A DNA stretch of 21,277 nt from a virus: IMG/VR virus record IMGVR_UViG_3300023284_000512, positions 1 through 21,277 of that record; one strand, written 5' to 3'. The position numbers and the translations under genes are program-made. The notes beneath the pieces are model-generated. The model was not told the DNA's origin. It did no database searches and saw only the letters and a program-made list of their open reading frames with translations. Shown here piece after piece: positions 9,258-16,794 of the stretch (position 1 is its first letter; the number at the start of each line of letters is the position of its first letter).

Positions 9258-9866
9258 TTAAACCCCCGTAATCGAGAAGTGTCGATTGCCTTCAACCTCT
9301 CGGGCGGTTTCCCAAGTATCAATAGGGGGTTCTGCGGAAACGGTTTGAATCGCATTTCTTCTTCTAGCTTTTGCAAGAATTTTTTTAAGATCCCTCTCAA
9401 TCCCCACTTTCTTAGTGTTGGACTGAGTAATCACTTCCACAAGTTCGTTTGCTAGACTCATGGAAAGAGCTTCCCGAAAAAGGGAATCCATTAAATTTGC
9501 ATCGGTTATGTTTTTTACATACCGAATTTCTAGAGGGGCATCAAAGTCCGTTAGAATCTTCCGACCTTCAACAACATAGTCAATAGAATTAAAATTATCT
9601 TCCGGATAGTCATCGGCGATTCTTAAAAAATCAGCGGGGAGTTCAAAAGCATTCGCTCTGCCAAACTCCGGAGGCGTGGCGTCCGCAGCAAGTTGCGCTC
9701 TGCCAGTAGCGAAAGCCCACAAATGATCAGAAAGGAGCGCTTCTCTTACAGGATTGTAAGCGAGATTACATTGGCGTCCGTTTTTACTAGCTTCAGTTAA
9801 ACTAACTATTGCTTTAGCGCCTAACCTTTGAAGTGCGCGGTTACATATTTGAACTTCAGATGCCAT
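9258..9866 (-). CDS. Head-to-tail adaptor, T7 gp11-like (tail tubular protein A)
   Basis: 202 residues, close to T7 gp11 (196). It opens with SEVQICNRALQRLGAKAI and continues with an NLAYNPVREALLSDHLWAFA-type segment (about 33-53), then ELPADFLRI (about 74-82) and a helical C-terminal third (LFREALSMSLANELVEVIT). This set of motifs marks the gp11-like adaptor family, which forms the ring between portal and nozzle. It directly precedes the gp12-like gene, as in T7. A GGAGAT ribosome binding site precedes the ATG at 9866. Confident. Confidence 0.88.
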   Translation of the reverse strand: MASEVQICNRALQRLGAKAIVSLTEASKNGRQCNLAYNPVREALLSDHLWAFATGRAQLAADATPPEFGRANAFELPADFLRIADDYPEDNFNSIDYVVEGRKILTDFDAPLEIRYVKNITDANLMDSLFREALSMSLANELVEVITQSNTKKVGIERDLKKILAKARRRNAIQTVSAEPPIDTWETAREVEGNRHFSITGV

Positions 9867-9881
9867 TCGCGATCTCCAATT

Positions 9882-10196
9882 TTAGGTAGTTCTTTCAGTT
9901 GGAATCCTTATGGCTGATGCATGAACCGCTGTAGGGGTAGTCGATCCAGTTATCACCCCCCGGATTTGACCTGGAGGTAAATCAAAATTTCCATGGCCAT
10001 TGGCGGTTAAAGTGGTGTCATTATCGACGTCGACCCAGGTTCCTGTTTGGGGAGTTGTGGTTTGAAGTTTTACGGTGCCGCCGCCAAAACTGGTAGCACT
10101 GGCATAGAAAGAACCGCGCCCGCCGGGCCAAATAAATGAAGCCCCGTTTACGTCCGCAGCTTGATTGGTAAGAAGATCTAGTCTTTCGTCAGCCAT
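9882..10196 (-). CDS. Small beta-rich structural (decoration-type) protein
   Basis: 104 residues, predicted to be mainly beta strand, with alternating small and aromatic residues (FIWPGGRGSFYASATSF, GTVKLQTTTP, GTWVDVDND). No enzymatic motif is visible. It sits between the capsid cluster and the gp11-like adaptor with a good GGAGG ribosome binding site, and proteins of this composition here are usually minor virion or decoration proteins. I recognise the general pattern (a 'GGRG-x-F' and 'GTWVDV' beta protein) from other phage head operons, but it has no established name I can give. Function is inferred from composition and place. Confidence 0.65.
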   Translation of the reverse strand: MADERLDLLTNQAADVNGASFIWPGGRGSFYASATSFGGGTVKLQTTTPQTGTWVDVDNDTTLTANGHGNFDLPPGQIRGVITGSTTPTAVHASAIRIPTERTT

Positions 10197-10208
10197 TAAA
10201 GCCTCCTA

Positions 10209-10397
10209 TTAAGCTGGAGGGAAATCGCCTTTGAGAATGTGATTCTTGAACATATCAAGCGCCAAAAGGATCTCACTCTTTGTTAAATTCACAGCCAGAT
10301 CAAACGACACTTCGACATCCTTTGCGGGAGTAGTTGCCTGCTCCACAATGTCGAACTCTTGTTCGCCCCTATCTATTCCGTAAAAACGGTCTGCCAT
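10209..10397 (-). CDS. Small hypothetical protein in head operon
   Basis: A 62-residue gene with a GGAG ribosome binding site before its ATG. The N-terminal half is acidic (YGIDRGEQEFDIVEQ); the C-terminal half is an amphipathic helix (TKSEILLALDMFKNHIL). No cysteines, membrane segment or known motif. It is tightly spaced between two structural genes (14 nt and 12 nt gaps), so it is expressed with the virion genes. I do not recognise a family. It could be a small head or chaperone-type protein. Confidence 0.68.
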   Translation of the reverse strand: MADRFYGIDRGEQEFDIVEQATTPAKDVEVSFDLAVNLTKSEILLALDMFKNHILKGDFPPA

Positions 10398-10411
10398 TTA
10401 AACTCCAAACT

Positions 10412-10909
10412 TTAGATTACAAACTGCACGCTGATACTGATCGTTCCAGTAGCCGATCCGACAGTGATTGCAGTCAACGCAAGGTCGTAATCTTTAAAAG
10501 GGTCCGCAGAAAGTCCGAGAAGTTCCCAAATTCTTTTCTCATTATTGGCAATATCCAAAGCTTCATAAAGCGCGTGCAATGGAATGACACGAGCCACAGC
10601 CATTGTAATAGCATCCCCGAAAAGGTTGTCATCCACCACAGCCCCACCATTTTTGGCAGTGTCATAAAGACCCAAATTATAATCCGTTCCGGCAGTGATA
10701 GTATCATTCAAGATTTGAATATCCTTGATACGAGCACTTGAAGGGATTCTGGAAAATCTGTAGACAGAGAGATCGTCATCAGCAGCTAAAACTTCAACTG
10801 TTCCCACACTTTCACGAATCATCCCATTATCAAAATATGAACTATTGAGAACTGCGGGAGTCGCATCCTGATTGGTTATTGATGTTGATTTTGTATTGGC
10901 TATAGCCAT
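10412..10909 (-). CDS. Head decoration/minor structural protein next to capsid
   Basis: 165 residues, first gene after the major capsid. It begins with MAIANTKSTSITNQDATPAVLN, then RESVGTVEVLAADDDLSVYRF-type beta strands, a DYNLGLYDTAKNGG loop (about 77-90), a DDNLFGDAITM segment and a final YDLALTAITVGSATGTISISVQFV strand pair. This order (N-terminal 'STSITNxDATP', then 'GTVEV', then 'LYDTxKNGGAVVDD') recurs in phage proteins encoded just behind capsid genes, annotated only as structural. A decoration or stabilising role on the capsid is inferred. The AGGAGGAG ribosome binding site overlaps one arm of an inverted repeat that begins at the capsid stop codon, so its translation may depend on capsid translation. 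Confidence 0.75.
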   Translation of the reverse strand: MAIANTKSTSITNQDATPAVLNSSYFDNGMIRESVGTVEVLAADDDLSVYRFSRIPSSARIKDIQILNDTITAGTDYNLGLYDTAKNGGAVVDDNLFGDAITMAVARVIPLHALYEALDIANNEKRIWELLGLSADPFKDYDLALTAITVGSATGTISISVQFVI

Positions 10910-10919
10910 GGTAATCTCC

Positions 10920-10971
10920 TCCTAAAAAATGATACTCAAAACTTAGTCACTCAAAGTGCTGGCTTTTAGGA
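10920..10971 (-). promoter_or_regulatory. Inverted repeat joining capsid stop codon and next ribosome binding site
   Basis: On the transcribed strand TCCTAAAA (10971-10964) and TTTTAGGA (10927-10920) are perfect 8-base complements separated by 36 bases. The first arm contains the capsid stop TAA and the second overlaps the AGGAGGAG ribosome binding site of the decoration-type gene. If the stem forms in RNA it would hide that site until ribosomes reach the capsid stop. The long loop weakens the case. There is no T-run placed as in a terminator. Confidence 0.35.
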
Positions 10972-11853
10972 CTCAGCACACTTGATTTCCATAGTTTTCT
11001 TTTCCTCAAGTCTAGTAGCACCAGCACTCAAGATTATGTAAGCCTGCCATGGAAGTCCTCTAAGATCTTTTCTATGAGAAATATCTGTAACCATATCATT
11101 CCATAGTCCAACATGCATTCCACTCTGAGCCCATACTGGGACCCTACGGAAACTGTTACTGTCCGTGTTGATCCGCTCAGAATGTTTGAAAAAGATTCCG
11201 AGATATTTATCGATATTTCCATCAACAAGAACGGGTTTGGAATTGAAATCTGTGCTGATAATTTGAGCTTCGCCAAGAAGATCTTCTTCTTGGATAGCGG
11301 GTAGAGCACATCCAAGTCTGTCAATTTCAAAATCAACTTCATTGGCCTTGAGTAATCTACGCGCTCTTTTGAGTTTGGCAACGGTCATTCCAACGTTTCC
11401 ACTCGCGCCAAAATCTACAGCAACTTGATTTGATGCAGGAAAAATTGTGGTAACGGTTCCGGTTTCGCCAGTTTTGGCGTCGTCGAAAAAGGCATCGATG
11501 ATAATATCATCAATTTGTCTACCGGCTGCATATGCACCATTTAAAACATATTTGGATTCGGGATCGGTTAACATTTTGAGCTTATCAAAATGATCGATCA
11601 ATTGATTAAGATCGAAATCGGTTGGAAAAACCCATCTACGATCTGTAGGAGCATCAGTTCTTCCAATTGGTTGGAAACGTCCAGTGACTACACTCATTTC
11701 AACTGCGCCGAGTTGATCGACAGGAGATCCTTGCTTACCTACATAAAACGCATTTTCAACCAATCCACGAAGTTTAGAACCTCGTTGTTGAAGTAAAAGA
11801 ACCACGTTATTTGCAAATTGTTGGACATAATGGGTAGGCAGATTTACGGACAT
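10966..11853 (-). CDS. Major capsid protein
   Basis: 295 residues. The N-terminus SVNLPTHYVQQFANNVVLLLQQRGSKLR, the segment RWVFPTDFD-x-N-Q-LIDHFDKLKML and the later FKHSERI/WAQSGMHVGLWNDM region match a phage capsid family found in many podoviruses of Proteobacteria (the one I know as Phage_capsid_2). It should have the HK97-type fold and build the icosahedral shell. It lies directly after the scaffold gene. The long leader in front of it holds three TTGACT boxes, a small hairpin and a strong GGAGGATT ribosome binding site, consistent with high expression. Capsid identity is strong from sequence and position together. Confidence 0.88.
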   Translation of the reverse strand: MSVNLPTHYVQQFANNVVLLLQQRGSKLRGLVENAFYVGKQGSPVDQLGAVEMSVVTGRFQPIGRTDAPTDRRWVFPTDFDLNQLIDHFDKLKMLTDPESKYVLNGAYAAGRQIDDIIIDAFFDDAKTGETGTVTTIFPASNQVAVDFGASGNVGMTVAKLKRARRLLKANEVDFEIDRLGCALPAIQEEDLLGEAQIISTDFNSKPVLVDGNIDKYLGIFFKHSERINTDSNSFRRVPVWAQSGMHVGLWNDMVTDISHRKDLRGLPWQAYIILSAGATRLEEKKTMEIKCAES

Positions 11854-12037
11854 TTTAATCCTCCAAAAAACTTTTCAGTTTTCAAAGGGCTTCGTCCGTA
11901 TTCGGGGCCGCTTCTATCCAGATTCCCAAGGATGTGAGAGAGTCTATTCCTTCTAGTCAACCTGGCTCGATAGAGTTGTCAGGATTTAGTCAAGACCAGG
12001 ATAGAGTAAAAACTCCATCCAAGTCAAGAAAAACTTT
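11854..12037 (-). promoter_or_regulatory. Capsid gene leader with three tandem promoter-like TTGACT boxes
   Basis: This 184-base gap is the largest inside the structural genes and has no ORF. TTGACT occurs three times on the transcribed strand: 12027-12022, 11993-11988 and 11960-11955, stepping by 34 and 33 bases. The first is followed after 18 bases by TATCCT (12003-11998), a fair -35/-10 pair. The second is followed after 15 bases by TATCGA (11972-11967). The third has only TCACAT at 17 bases. CTCTATC follows the first two boxes. Best reading: one or two host-type promoters for capsid expression, or a repeated binding site. Confidence 0.55.
11867..11882 (-). promoter_or_regulatory. Small hairpin before capsid ribosome binding site
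   Basis: On the transcribed strand AAAACT GAAA AGTTTT forms a 6-base stem with a GNRA tetraloop. It ends 2 bases before the GGAGG ribosome binding site of the capsid gene. A 5' stem-loop in this place is known in T7 gene 10, where the leader favours stability and translation. It is A/T-rich and could be chance; the trailing TT is too short to make it a convincing terminator. Confidence 0.35.
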
Positions 12038-12904
12038 TTACACATCTGGATACGCCCATTTATGAAGGTTATCCCACTTCTCTTTAGCTTCAGCATTTCC
12101 CTTAGTTAGCGCGTTTCCAAACTCTGAATCTTTTTGCAATTCGATGATTTTCGCTCGCGCCTGCTCCGGAGTCAGACCGCTAAAATTACTGCCGCCTCCA
12201 TCGCTGCTAATATATTTATGTTCCCCAGTTTTAGATCCAATATTGTGAAAGAGTTTCATCACTCCATCAAATCCCATAACTTTTTGAAGCTGATCAATTT
12301 GGTCGCCGGATACGCCCAAGCCTAAAGCTGCTTGGCGGGCTAAGTTTAAATTTGTATCGTGAACGGAACCCCAATCTGCTTTGAGTGTTGCTTGCTGTTC
12401 TGTAACTACACCCGCAGCTTTATCCGTCTCCCCTTTGAGATGCTCTGTCGTGTATTCATTCCATTTATTCACAAGATTTTCGCCTTGAGTTTTGGAAAGT
12501 CCTAATTCATGGAACGTTCCGCCAGCCCACTTAAGAAACGATTCACTCGCGGGGTTTTGTTCTGTGGCTTTTATCCCATAACCTTCAGCAGTTTCAGGAC
12601 GCCCCATTTTATTGAAAACTTTTCCCCAGCCGTCTTTATCGTCGGAACGCTCCGGAAGCGCGACAAGTCTTTCTTGCGGAACCCCATGCAACTTCTCAAA
12701 ATTGCGATGACTTTCTAAAGCGACCGCAGGGCTTTCAAAATTTTTATTTGTTGCCCACGCTTTTGTTTCAGGGGTTAAACCTTCAAGAGTAGAAAACCAG
12801 GGAGTATCCGCGCCGCCTGCGCCTGCTCCCCCTGCACCTGCTCCACCTGCTCCACCTGCATCACCTGTTCCTGCGCCTGCTCCGGCGCCCGCTGCTTCAC
12901 TCAT
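12038..12904 (-). CDS. Capsid assembly (scaffolding) protein with Gly/Ala-rich N-terminus
   Basis: 288 residues from the ATG at 12904, chosen because GGGGGATG precedes it at good spacing; upstream ATGs lie inside the Bbp19-like gene. Residues 4-32 are almost pure Gly and Ala (GAGAGAGTGDAGGAGGAGAG). Then come WFSTLEGLTPETKAWATNKN and FESPAVALESHRNFEKLHGVP, the typical opening of scaffold proteins in podoviruses, followed by a helical, charged body and a short C-terminal helix (KEKWDNLHKWAYPDV). Scaffolds of this type guide procapsid assembly and then leave. Place between portal and capsid supports the call. It overlaps the previous gene by 8 nt. Confidence 0.83.
   Translation of the reverse strand: MSEAAGAGAGAGTGDAGGAGGAGAGGAGAGGADTPWFSTLEGLTPETKAWATNKNFESPAVALESHRNFEKLHGVPQERLVALPERSDDKDGWGKVFNKMGRPETAEGYGIKATEQNPASESFLKWAGGTFHELGLSKTQGENLVNKWNEYTTEHLKGETDKAAGVVTEQQATLKADWGSVHDTNLNLARQAALGLGVSGDQIDQLQKVMGFDGVMKLFHNIGSKTGEHKYISSDGGGSNFSGLTPEQARAKIIELQKDSEFGNALTKGNAEAKEKWDNLHKWAYPDV
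12810..12894 (-). repeat. Low-complexity Gly/Ala codon repeat
   Basis: On the plus strand this stretch is a run of imperfect 6 and 9 base units such as CCTGCACCTGCTCC, encoding the Gly/Ala tract of the scaffold N-terminus on the minus strand. Units vary at third codon positions, so the tract is not a recent perfect expansion. Such tracts vary in length between strains through slippage. Confidence 0.75.
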
Positions 12905-13190
12905 TTTCTTCATCCCCCTGTTGGTGTGTTGCTCTATACTTTGCATAGAGTTGATCAAATCCTAAATCTACATGTTCTAAAATCCGAAGATAAACCTCCC
13001 GCCGTCCTTCAAGAAGTGCGTGTGTTCTGGCATCCGGACTGTAAGTAGATTCTTTAGCGCGACAAAATCTTATAAGATCGTCCATCACTGTTTGAGCAAA
13101 TTGATTTTTGGCCTCAAACACACATTTGTATGCCATTTGTCGTTGGGCAAGTCCATCTTTTAAAACTTGTTCTGGAGTTCTCTCAATCAC
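12897..13190 (-). CDS. Bbp19-like phage protein
   Basis: 97 residues. The core, AYKCVFEAKNQFAQTVMDDLIRFCRAKESTYSPDARTHALLEGRREVYLRILEHV without its spacing, follows the pattern of the Bbp19 family: an N-terminal helix ending in a tandem 'F', then 'DL-x-R-F-C', then 'S-T/S-Y/F-x-P-D-A-R-x-x-A-L-x-E-G-R-R-E-V'. The family is named after a Bordetella phage BPP-1 gene and is encoded next to portal and scaffold genes in many podoviruses; its role is not established. Mostly helical and without cysteine motifs of note. The C-terminus is acidic (QQGDEENE) and overlaps the start of the scaffold gene. Confidence 0.75.
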   Translation of the reverse strand: MIERTPEQVLKDGLAQRQMAYKCVFEAKNQFAQTVMDDLIRFCRAKESTYSPDARTHALLEGRREVYLRILEHVDLGFDQLYAKYRATHQQGDEENE

Positions 13191-13201
13191 TTAAACTACT
13201 T

Positions 13202-14899
13202 TCACGATGCTACATTAGACACCGCATTTGTCATGGCTGCTGCACCTGGGGCTAGCGTCGCCGCTTGTTGAATTTGTTTATCTTGCGTTCTTTGATCCCG
13301 CAATCTCAATAAATCTTGAGGACTATTAAGCCAGGATATCGGAACTCCATGAATTGCCGCAATCTCTGGCATAATTATATCCCAATTAAAATGATCTAAA
13401 GGACTCATATCTCCCGTGATGTTTACAACGTCAAGTGCTGCTTGAACCGCTCGGAAAACTCCGGCAGCTTCTTCCGATCTCTGTGCTCTACTCAAAGGAG
13501 AATCATAGACAATATCAAAATCTTCAGGTTCGTTTCCTTCAAGAAGCGCAAGTGGAGGTGGGGGGATAATCCCCTGAGTAATCAAAATACTTAATTCACG
13601 TTCAATCAAAGGCCCCAGATATTCACTTTGCTGTCTACCAATAGTCGGAGCTAAAAGAATTCCTTTTTCTTTTGTTCGTTCCAAAACTTCAGTCGCAGTC
13701 ATAGTCGGAGTGTCAGTGAGAATTTGAAATAGATTTACAAGGAAGGTGTCGTTGATCAACTCCCTCTCATCATCCATCAAATCTTTTCCAATATCAATCC
13801 GTCCAACGGGAAGCGCATGAATAAGAGCGCGTCCTTGGGCGTTGACTCCCCCATAGTTCACTTTTCCTGGCATCAGAGAAAAGGAATCCACAACTCCATC
13901 ATCGTGAGCTAAAAGAACTGGATCGACCGCACGATGTCCTTGCTTTATCAAAGTTCGTTTCTGCTCGTTCAACATTTTTATAGCAGGTAAAACTTCCATG
14001 GCAGGAGAGCGCCCATAAAATTCATTAGCGGTTTGACGGTAGCGAGGAATCGCATAAGGAAAAGATCTGAAGCCCCCTTCTTCGACAAGCATTTTATTTT
14101 TTTCAGATATATAAAAAGATGCCCACGGCATTCCTCTAAAATCCATTCTTTCAAGATCAGGATCTAATCGGGGCAGCACTGCGTGGAGAAAGAAAAATTC
14201 TGCATCCGGATCTTTACCTTTAGCTGCCTGAACAATATCGCTAGGAAGATTTTCTTCGCCAAACTGATCAAGCGCTTGCCAAGCACTCAAGGGGAAATAC
14301 CTGTAAACAGTGTTCACAACCCCCTGATGATTTTCTCGTCCAAAAATTTCTCCAAGATGAATGTTTTTATAACGAGTGCCAAGTCCGCTCGTGTGAGGGT
14401 CAGTAAAAAGCCCGCCAGTTCCATAGGCGCCAAGACTTTGATAAACCATTTGATTTTGAGAAGCAAAATTTGCCTGCGGAGAATATCTAAATTTGAAAAG
14501 CGATCTGTTCGCGGTTTCCATCCAGAGTTTCACTTCCCGATCTTTATTTTTCTCTGGATTCGACGCTTGTAGTTTATGCCATATTCCATTTCTGGGAGTG
14601 AGGAGAGAATCCAAAATAGAAGAAAATTTATCCAGAGCGAGAGCCGCCGTGCTGTCCAAAACAAATTCAGTTTTCCGTCTGCCTTTACTGAAAAGATTCA
14701 CAGTAGATTTAGCTTGCGTAAACAAATCTCTATGGGAAGGAATTACACGTTTTGCAATTTGATCCCAATGATCTTCCCAGTTGGAACGAAGTTGCCGCCT
14801 CTTTTCAAAATCTCTCCAAATTTTAAGAGCTTTGGCGGACGCAGAACTGCTTTTTGTATTGACTGCTTCAGTAGTGGGATTTGGAAATTCTTTGGGCAT
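13202..14899 (-). CDS. Portal (head-to-tail connecting) protein, T7 gp8-like
   Basis: 565 residues, close to T7 gp8 (536). The pattern KIWRDFEKRRQLRSNWEDHW (about 26-45), then FVLDSTAALALDKFSSILDSLLTPRNGIW-type sequence (about 79-107), IPRYRQTANEFYGRSPAMEVLPAIKMLNE (about 283-311), a polar HRAVDPVLLAHDDG segment and PTMTATEVLERTKE is characteristic of the head-to-tail connecting protein family. Twelve copies should form the ring through which DNA is packaged and ejected. The gene sits 2 nt after the proline-rich small gene, downstream of the terminase. The start at 14899 has upstream AGGGAGC as ribosome binding site. Confident. Confidence 0.9.
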   Translation of the reverse strand: MPKEFPNPTTEAVNTKSSSASAKALKIWRDFEKRRQLRSNWEDHWDQIAKRVIPSHRDLFTQAKSTVNLFSKGRRKTEFVLDSTAALALDKFSSILDSLLTPRNGIWHKLQASNPEKNKDREVKLWMETANRSLFKFRYSPQANFASQNQMVYQSLGAYGTGGLFTDPHTSGLGTRYKNIHLGEIFGRENHQGVVNTVYRYFPLSAWQALDQFGEENLPSDIVQAAKGKDPDAEFFFLHAVLPRLDPDLERMDFRGMPWASFYISEKNKMLVEEGGFRSFPYAIPRYRQTANEFYGRSPAMEVLPAIKMLNEQKRTLIKQGHRAVDPVLLAHDDGVVDSFSLMPGKVNYGGVNAQGRALIHALPVGRIDIGKDLMDDERELINDTFLVNLFQILTDTPTMTATEVLERTKEKGILLAPTIGRQQSEYLGPLIERELSILITQGIIPPPPLALLEGNEPEDFDIVYDSPLSRAQRSEEAAGVFRAVQAALDVVNITGDMSPLDHFNWDIIMPEIAAIHGVPISWLNSPQDLLRLRDQRTQDKQIQQAATLAPGAAAMTNAVSNVAS

Positions 14900-14902
14900 G
14901 CT

Positions 14903-15130
14903 TTAGCTCCCTAAAAGAGCGCGACGAGCGACATTCGGATCGCCCGATACTCCTTGCCCTCCGGTCAAAAGTGTCGATGCCCGTCCGCGAATATTTCTCT
15001 GCGCAGCCTGTTCCCGTCTCAACGCTTCATTAGTAGCCGCGCGAACTGTAGGATCTTCCGACACCGGACTTGGAGGCGGAGGAGGCGGAGGTGCTGCTGG
15101 AGTTTCTGGCTTGCTAAATATAGCTCCCAT
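14903..15130 (-). CDS. Proline-rich small virion-type protein between terminase and portal
   Basis: 75 residues with an AAGGAG ribosome binding site. The N-terminus is short and apolar (MGAIFSKP), then a proline run (residues 12-21, nearly all Pro), an acidic/helical middle and a basic-to-Gly tail (RGRASTLLTGGQGVSGDPNVARRALLGS). The C-terminal pattern 'GRAST-L-x-TGGQG-x-x-G ... LLG' recurs in small proteins encoded between terminase and portal in many phages, usually annotated hypothetical. T7 has small virion proteins gp6.7 and gp7.3 with comparable layout near the portal, and an analogous virion role is my inference. Confidence 0.72.
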   Translation of the reverse strand: MGAIFSKPETPAAPPPPPPPSPVSEDPTVRAATNEALRREQAAQRNIRGRASTLLTGGQGVSGDPNVARRALLGS

Positions 15131-15214
15131 ACTCCTTAAGATGGATCAAAAATTGAAAAAAAGCAAATAAAAACTTCAACACTTGATTTTTCAGGGAATT
15201 CTAAGGTGTAGTTC

Positions 15215-16783
15215 TCAATCTGGAAACAAATCATAATCAATATCTTGCGCCACGTCTCTATTTGAATGACGAGAATTTCTACTGGCACGAAGATCTCTAT
15301 GAGCAATTCTTTTGGCAAAAGTAACCGCTAACGCATCCCCAAAATCTGGCGAGGGCAGGCCCCGTTTCTTCATATCTTTTTTAGATTCAAGTTTCTTGAC
15401 ATCCGAACCTTTAACGTAGTCATATTCAGGATTCACTAAATCATCTTCAAGTCTTTGCTGCCATTCCACACCTTCTTTTTCGGGGATACACCCGCCCTGT
15501 AACCACTCCTCCATATTGCCCCAGATTTCAGTGCGCTTATCTGCATATTGGGGTTTGTCACTTTTTCCCCCGAACCAAACTTCATGGACTTTGTATCTCA
15601 TCTCCCGAAGTCGATCTATAATTCCAGTTCCATTTCCTGCATCAACAAAAACTCCATCCGGATTATATTTATCAATAAGTTCCGCACATTTATTTGCAAC
15701 AAACATATTATCGCGGGATTTTAATTCCAGCGGGGCGATCACTCGTCCGTTTCTTCCTTGTCTAAAGAAAATAACTGTAGAATCATCTCCAAATCTAGCG
15801 GGGTCAACGCCCATGGCTAAACCTGCCCACTCATCTTTGATTAGTTCCCGTTGCTGTGCCTGCTCCACAATTTCACGACTGATAAACTGATTATCGCCTG
15901 TGCGCGGGAATTGCCCTTTGACTTCTATTCGGGCTTCGTCGCTGTCCTCCCCGTGCTTGGCGATAATTTTATTTAGAACTTTTATATCAGTTCCTTCAAC
16001 AGTTCTTGAATCCAAGTTTCGAGTCAGCCAAAACTGCCTGTGTTTATGAAAGCAATAATAGAAGGCGCCTGTATTTCTACGAGGATTTGAATATGTGATC
16101 CAGTATCTATGCAAAACAGGTTCGGTGAAAAAACCTTCCGTCACTGTCCATATAGGTTCGGGGATACCTGATGATTCATCAAAGTGAATAAGCATCCCCA
16201 AGGGATTATGTGCTCCCGCAAATGCGTCAGGGTTTTCTTCGCTCCATGTTTGAGCCAGAGAATAGTAATAAGTATCATCAATTTTAAGATCTTCTCTGAT
16301 AGCAGCCGCGAACCAAGCCGCCGGTCGGACGGACAGAGTTGCTTTATCAAACCAATGTCCGTTGATTGCAAGGGTAAGCCATTTTCCAACTTCTCCCCAA
16401 GTTTTAGTTTTAAGTTGACCTTCAGTGTTTGCAGTGGTGATCGCAGTCGATCCTATATGACAGCTTTGCATCCAATGATTTATCCAAGCCACGAGAGTTG
16501 ATTTTCCGATTCCCCGTCCAGATGCAGTTGCAGATTGATAAACTTCAGGAATCTCGCCCAGGATCATACGAGCTTGATTATCCTTTATATGTTGTTCAAT
16601 TCGTTCCAATTCTTCTCGTTGCCAAGCTCTCGGACCTTTGAAATATTCAAGTGGAGTGCCCGGTTTTCCCCACGGATAAACCATCATTACAAATGTCAAA
16701 GGAGAATTTGCGACGGCGGGGTCCCACAACTCTGTCATTAAGCGCTGTTCTTCTTGAGCGGAATATTTTTGAATTGATGGCAA
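15215..16783 (-). CDS. terL: Terminase large subunit (DNA packaging ATPase/nuclease)
   Basis: 522 residues with both domains of the packaging motor. The ATPase carries Walker A SGRGIGKST at residues 88-96 and a Walker B-like LIHFDE at 198-203, followed by an adenine/coupling region around 225-235 (YWITYSNPRR). The nuclease carries a first acidic strand MGVDPARFGDDST (Asp327), a second at FVDAGNGTG (Asp381) and a third at SPDFGDALAV (Asp480/Asp483), the expected RNase H-like triad. The protein powers DNA entry through the portal and cuts the concatemer. No small terminase is recognisable next to it. The upstream gene ends 11 nt before the ATG. High confidence. Confidence 0.95.
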   Translation of the reverse strand: MPSIQKYSAQEEQRLMTELWDPAVANSPLTFVMMVYPWGKPGTPLEYFKGPRAWQREELERIEQHIKDNQARMILGEIPEVYQSATASGRGIGKSTLVAWINHWMQSCHIGSTAITTANTEGQLKTKTWGEVGKWLTLAINGHWFDKATLSVRPAAWFAAAIREDLKIDDTYYYSLAQTWSEENPDAFAGAHNPLGMLIHFDESSGIPEPIWTVTEGFFTEPVLHRYWITYSNPRRNTGAFYYCFHKHRQFWLTRNLDSRTVEGTDIKVLNKIIAKHGEDSDEARIEVKGQFPRTGDNQFISREIVEQAQQRELIKDEWAGLAMGVDPARFGDDSTVIFFRQGRNGRVIAPLELKSRDNMFVANKCAELIDKYNPDGVFVDAGNGTGIIDRLREMRYKVHEVWFGGKSDKPQYADKRTEIWGNMEEWLQGGCIPEKEGVEWQQRLEDDLVNPEYDYVKGSDVKKLESKKDMKKRGLPSPDFGDALAVTFAKRIAHRDLRASRNSRHSNRDVAQDIDYDLFPD

Positions 16784-16794
16784 TTAATACTCCA

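Noticed and set aside
12810-12894. CRISPR-like or regulatory tandem repeat
   Set aside because: The units are codon-phased Gly/Ala repeats inside the scaffold gene with third-position changes and no spacers.
15136-15318. Minus-strand ORF of 60 codons between terminase and the proline-rich gene
   Set aside because: Overlaps the terminase C-terminus in another frame. The 84 bases left over (15131-15214) hold only A/T-rich spacer and a ribosome binding site.
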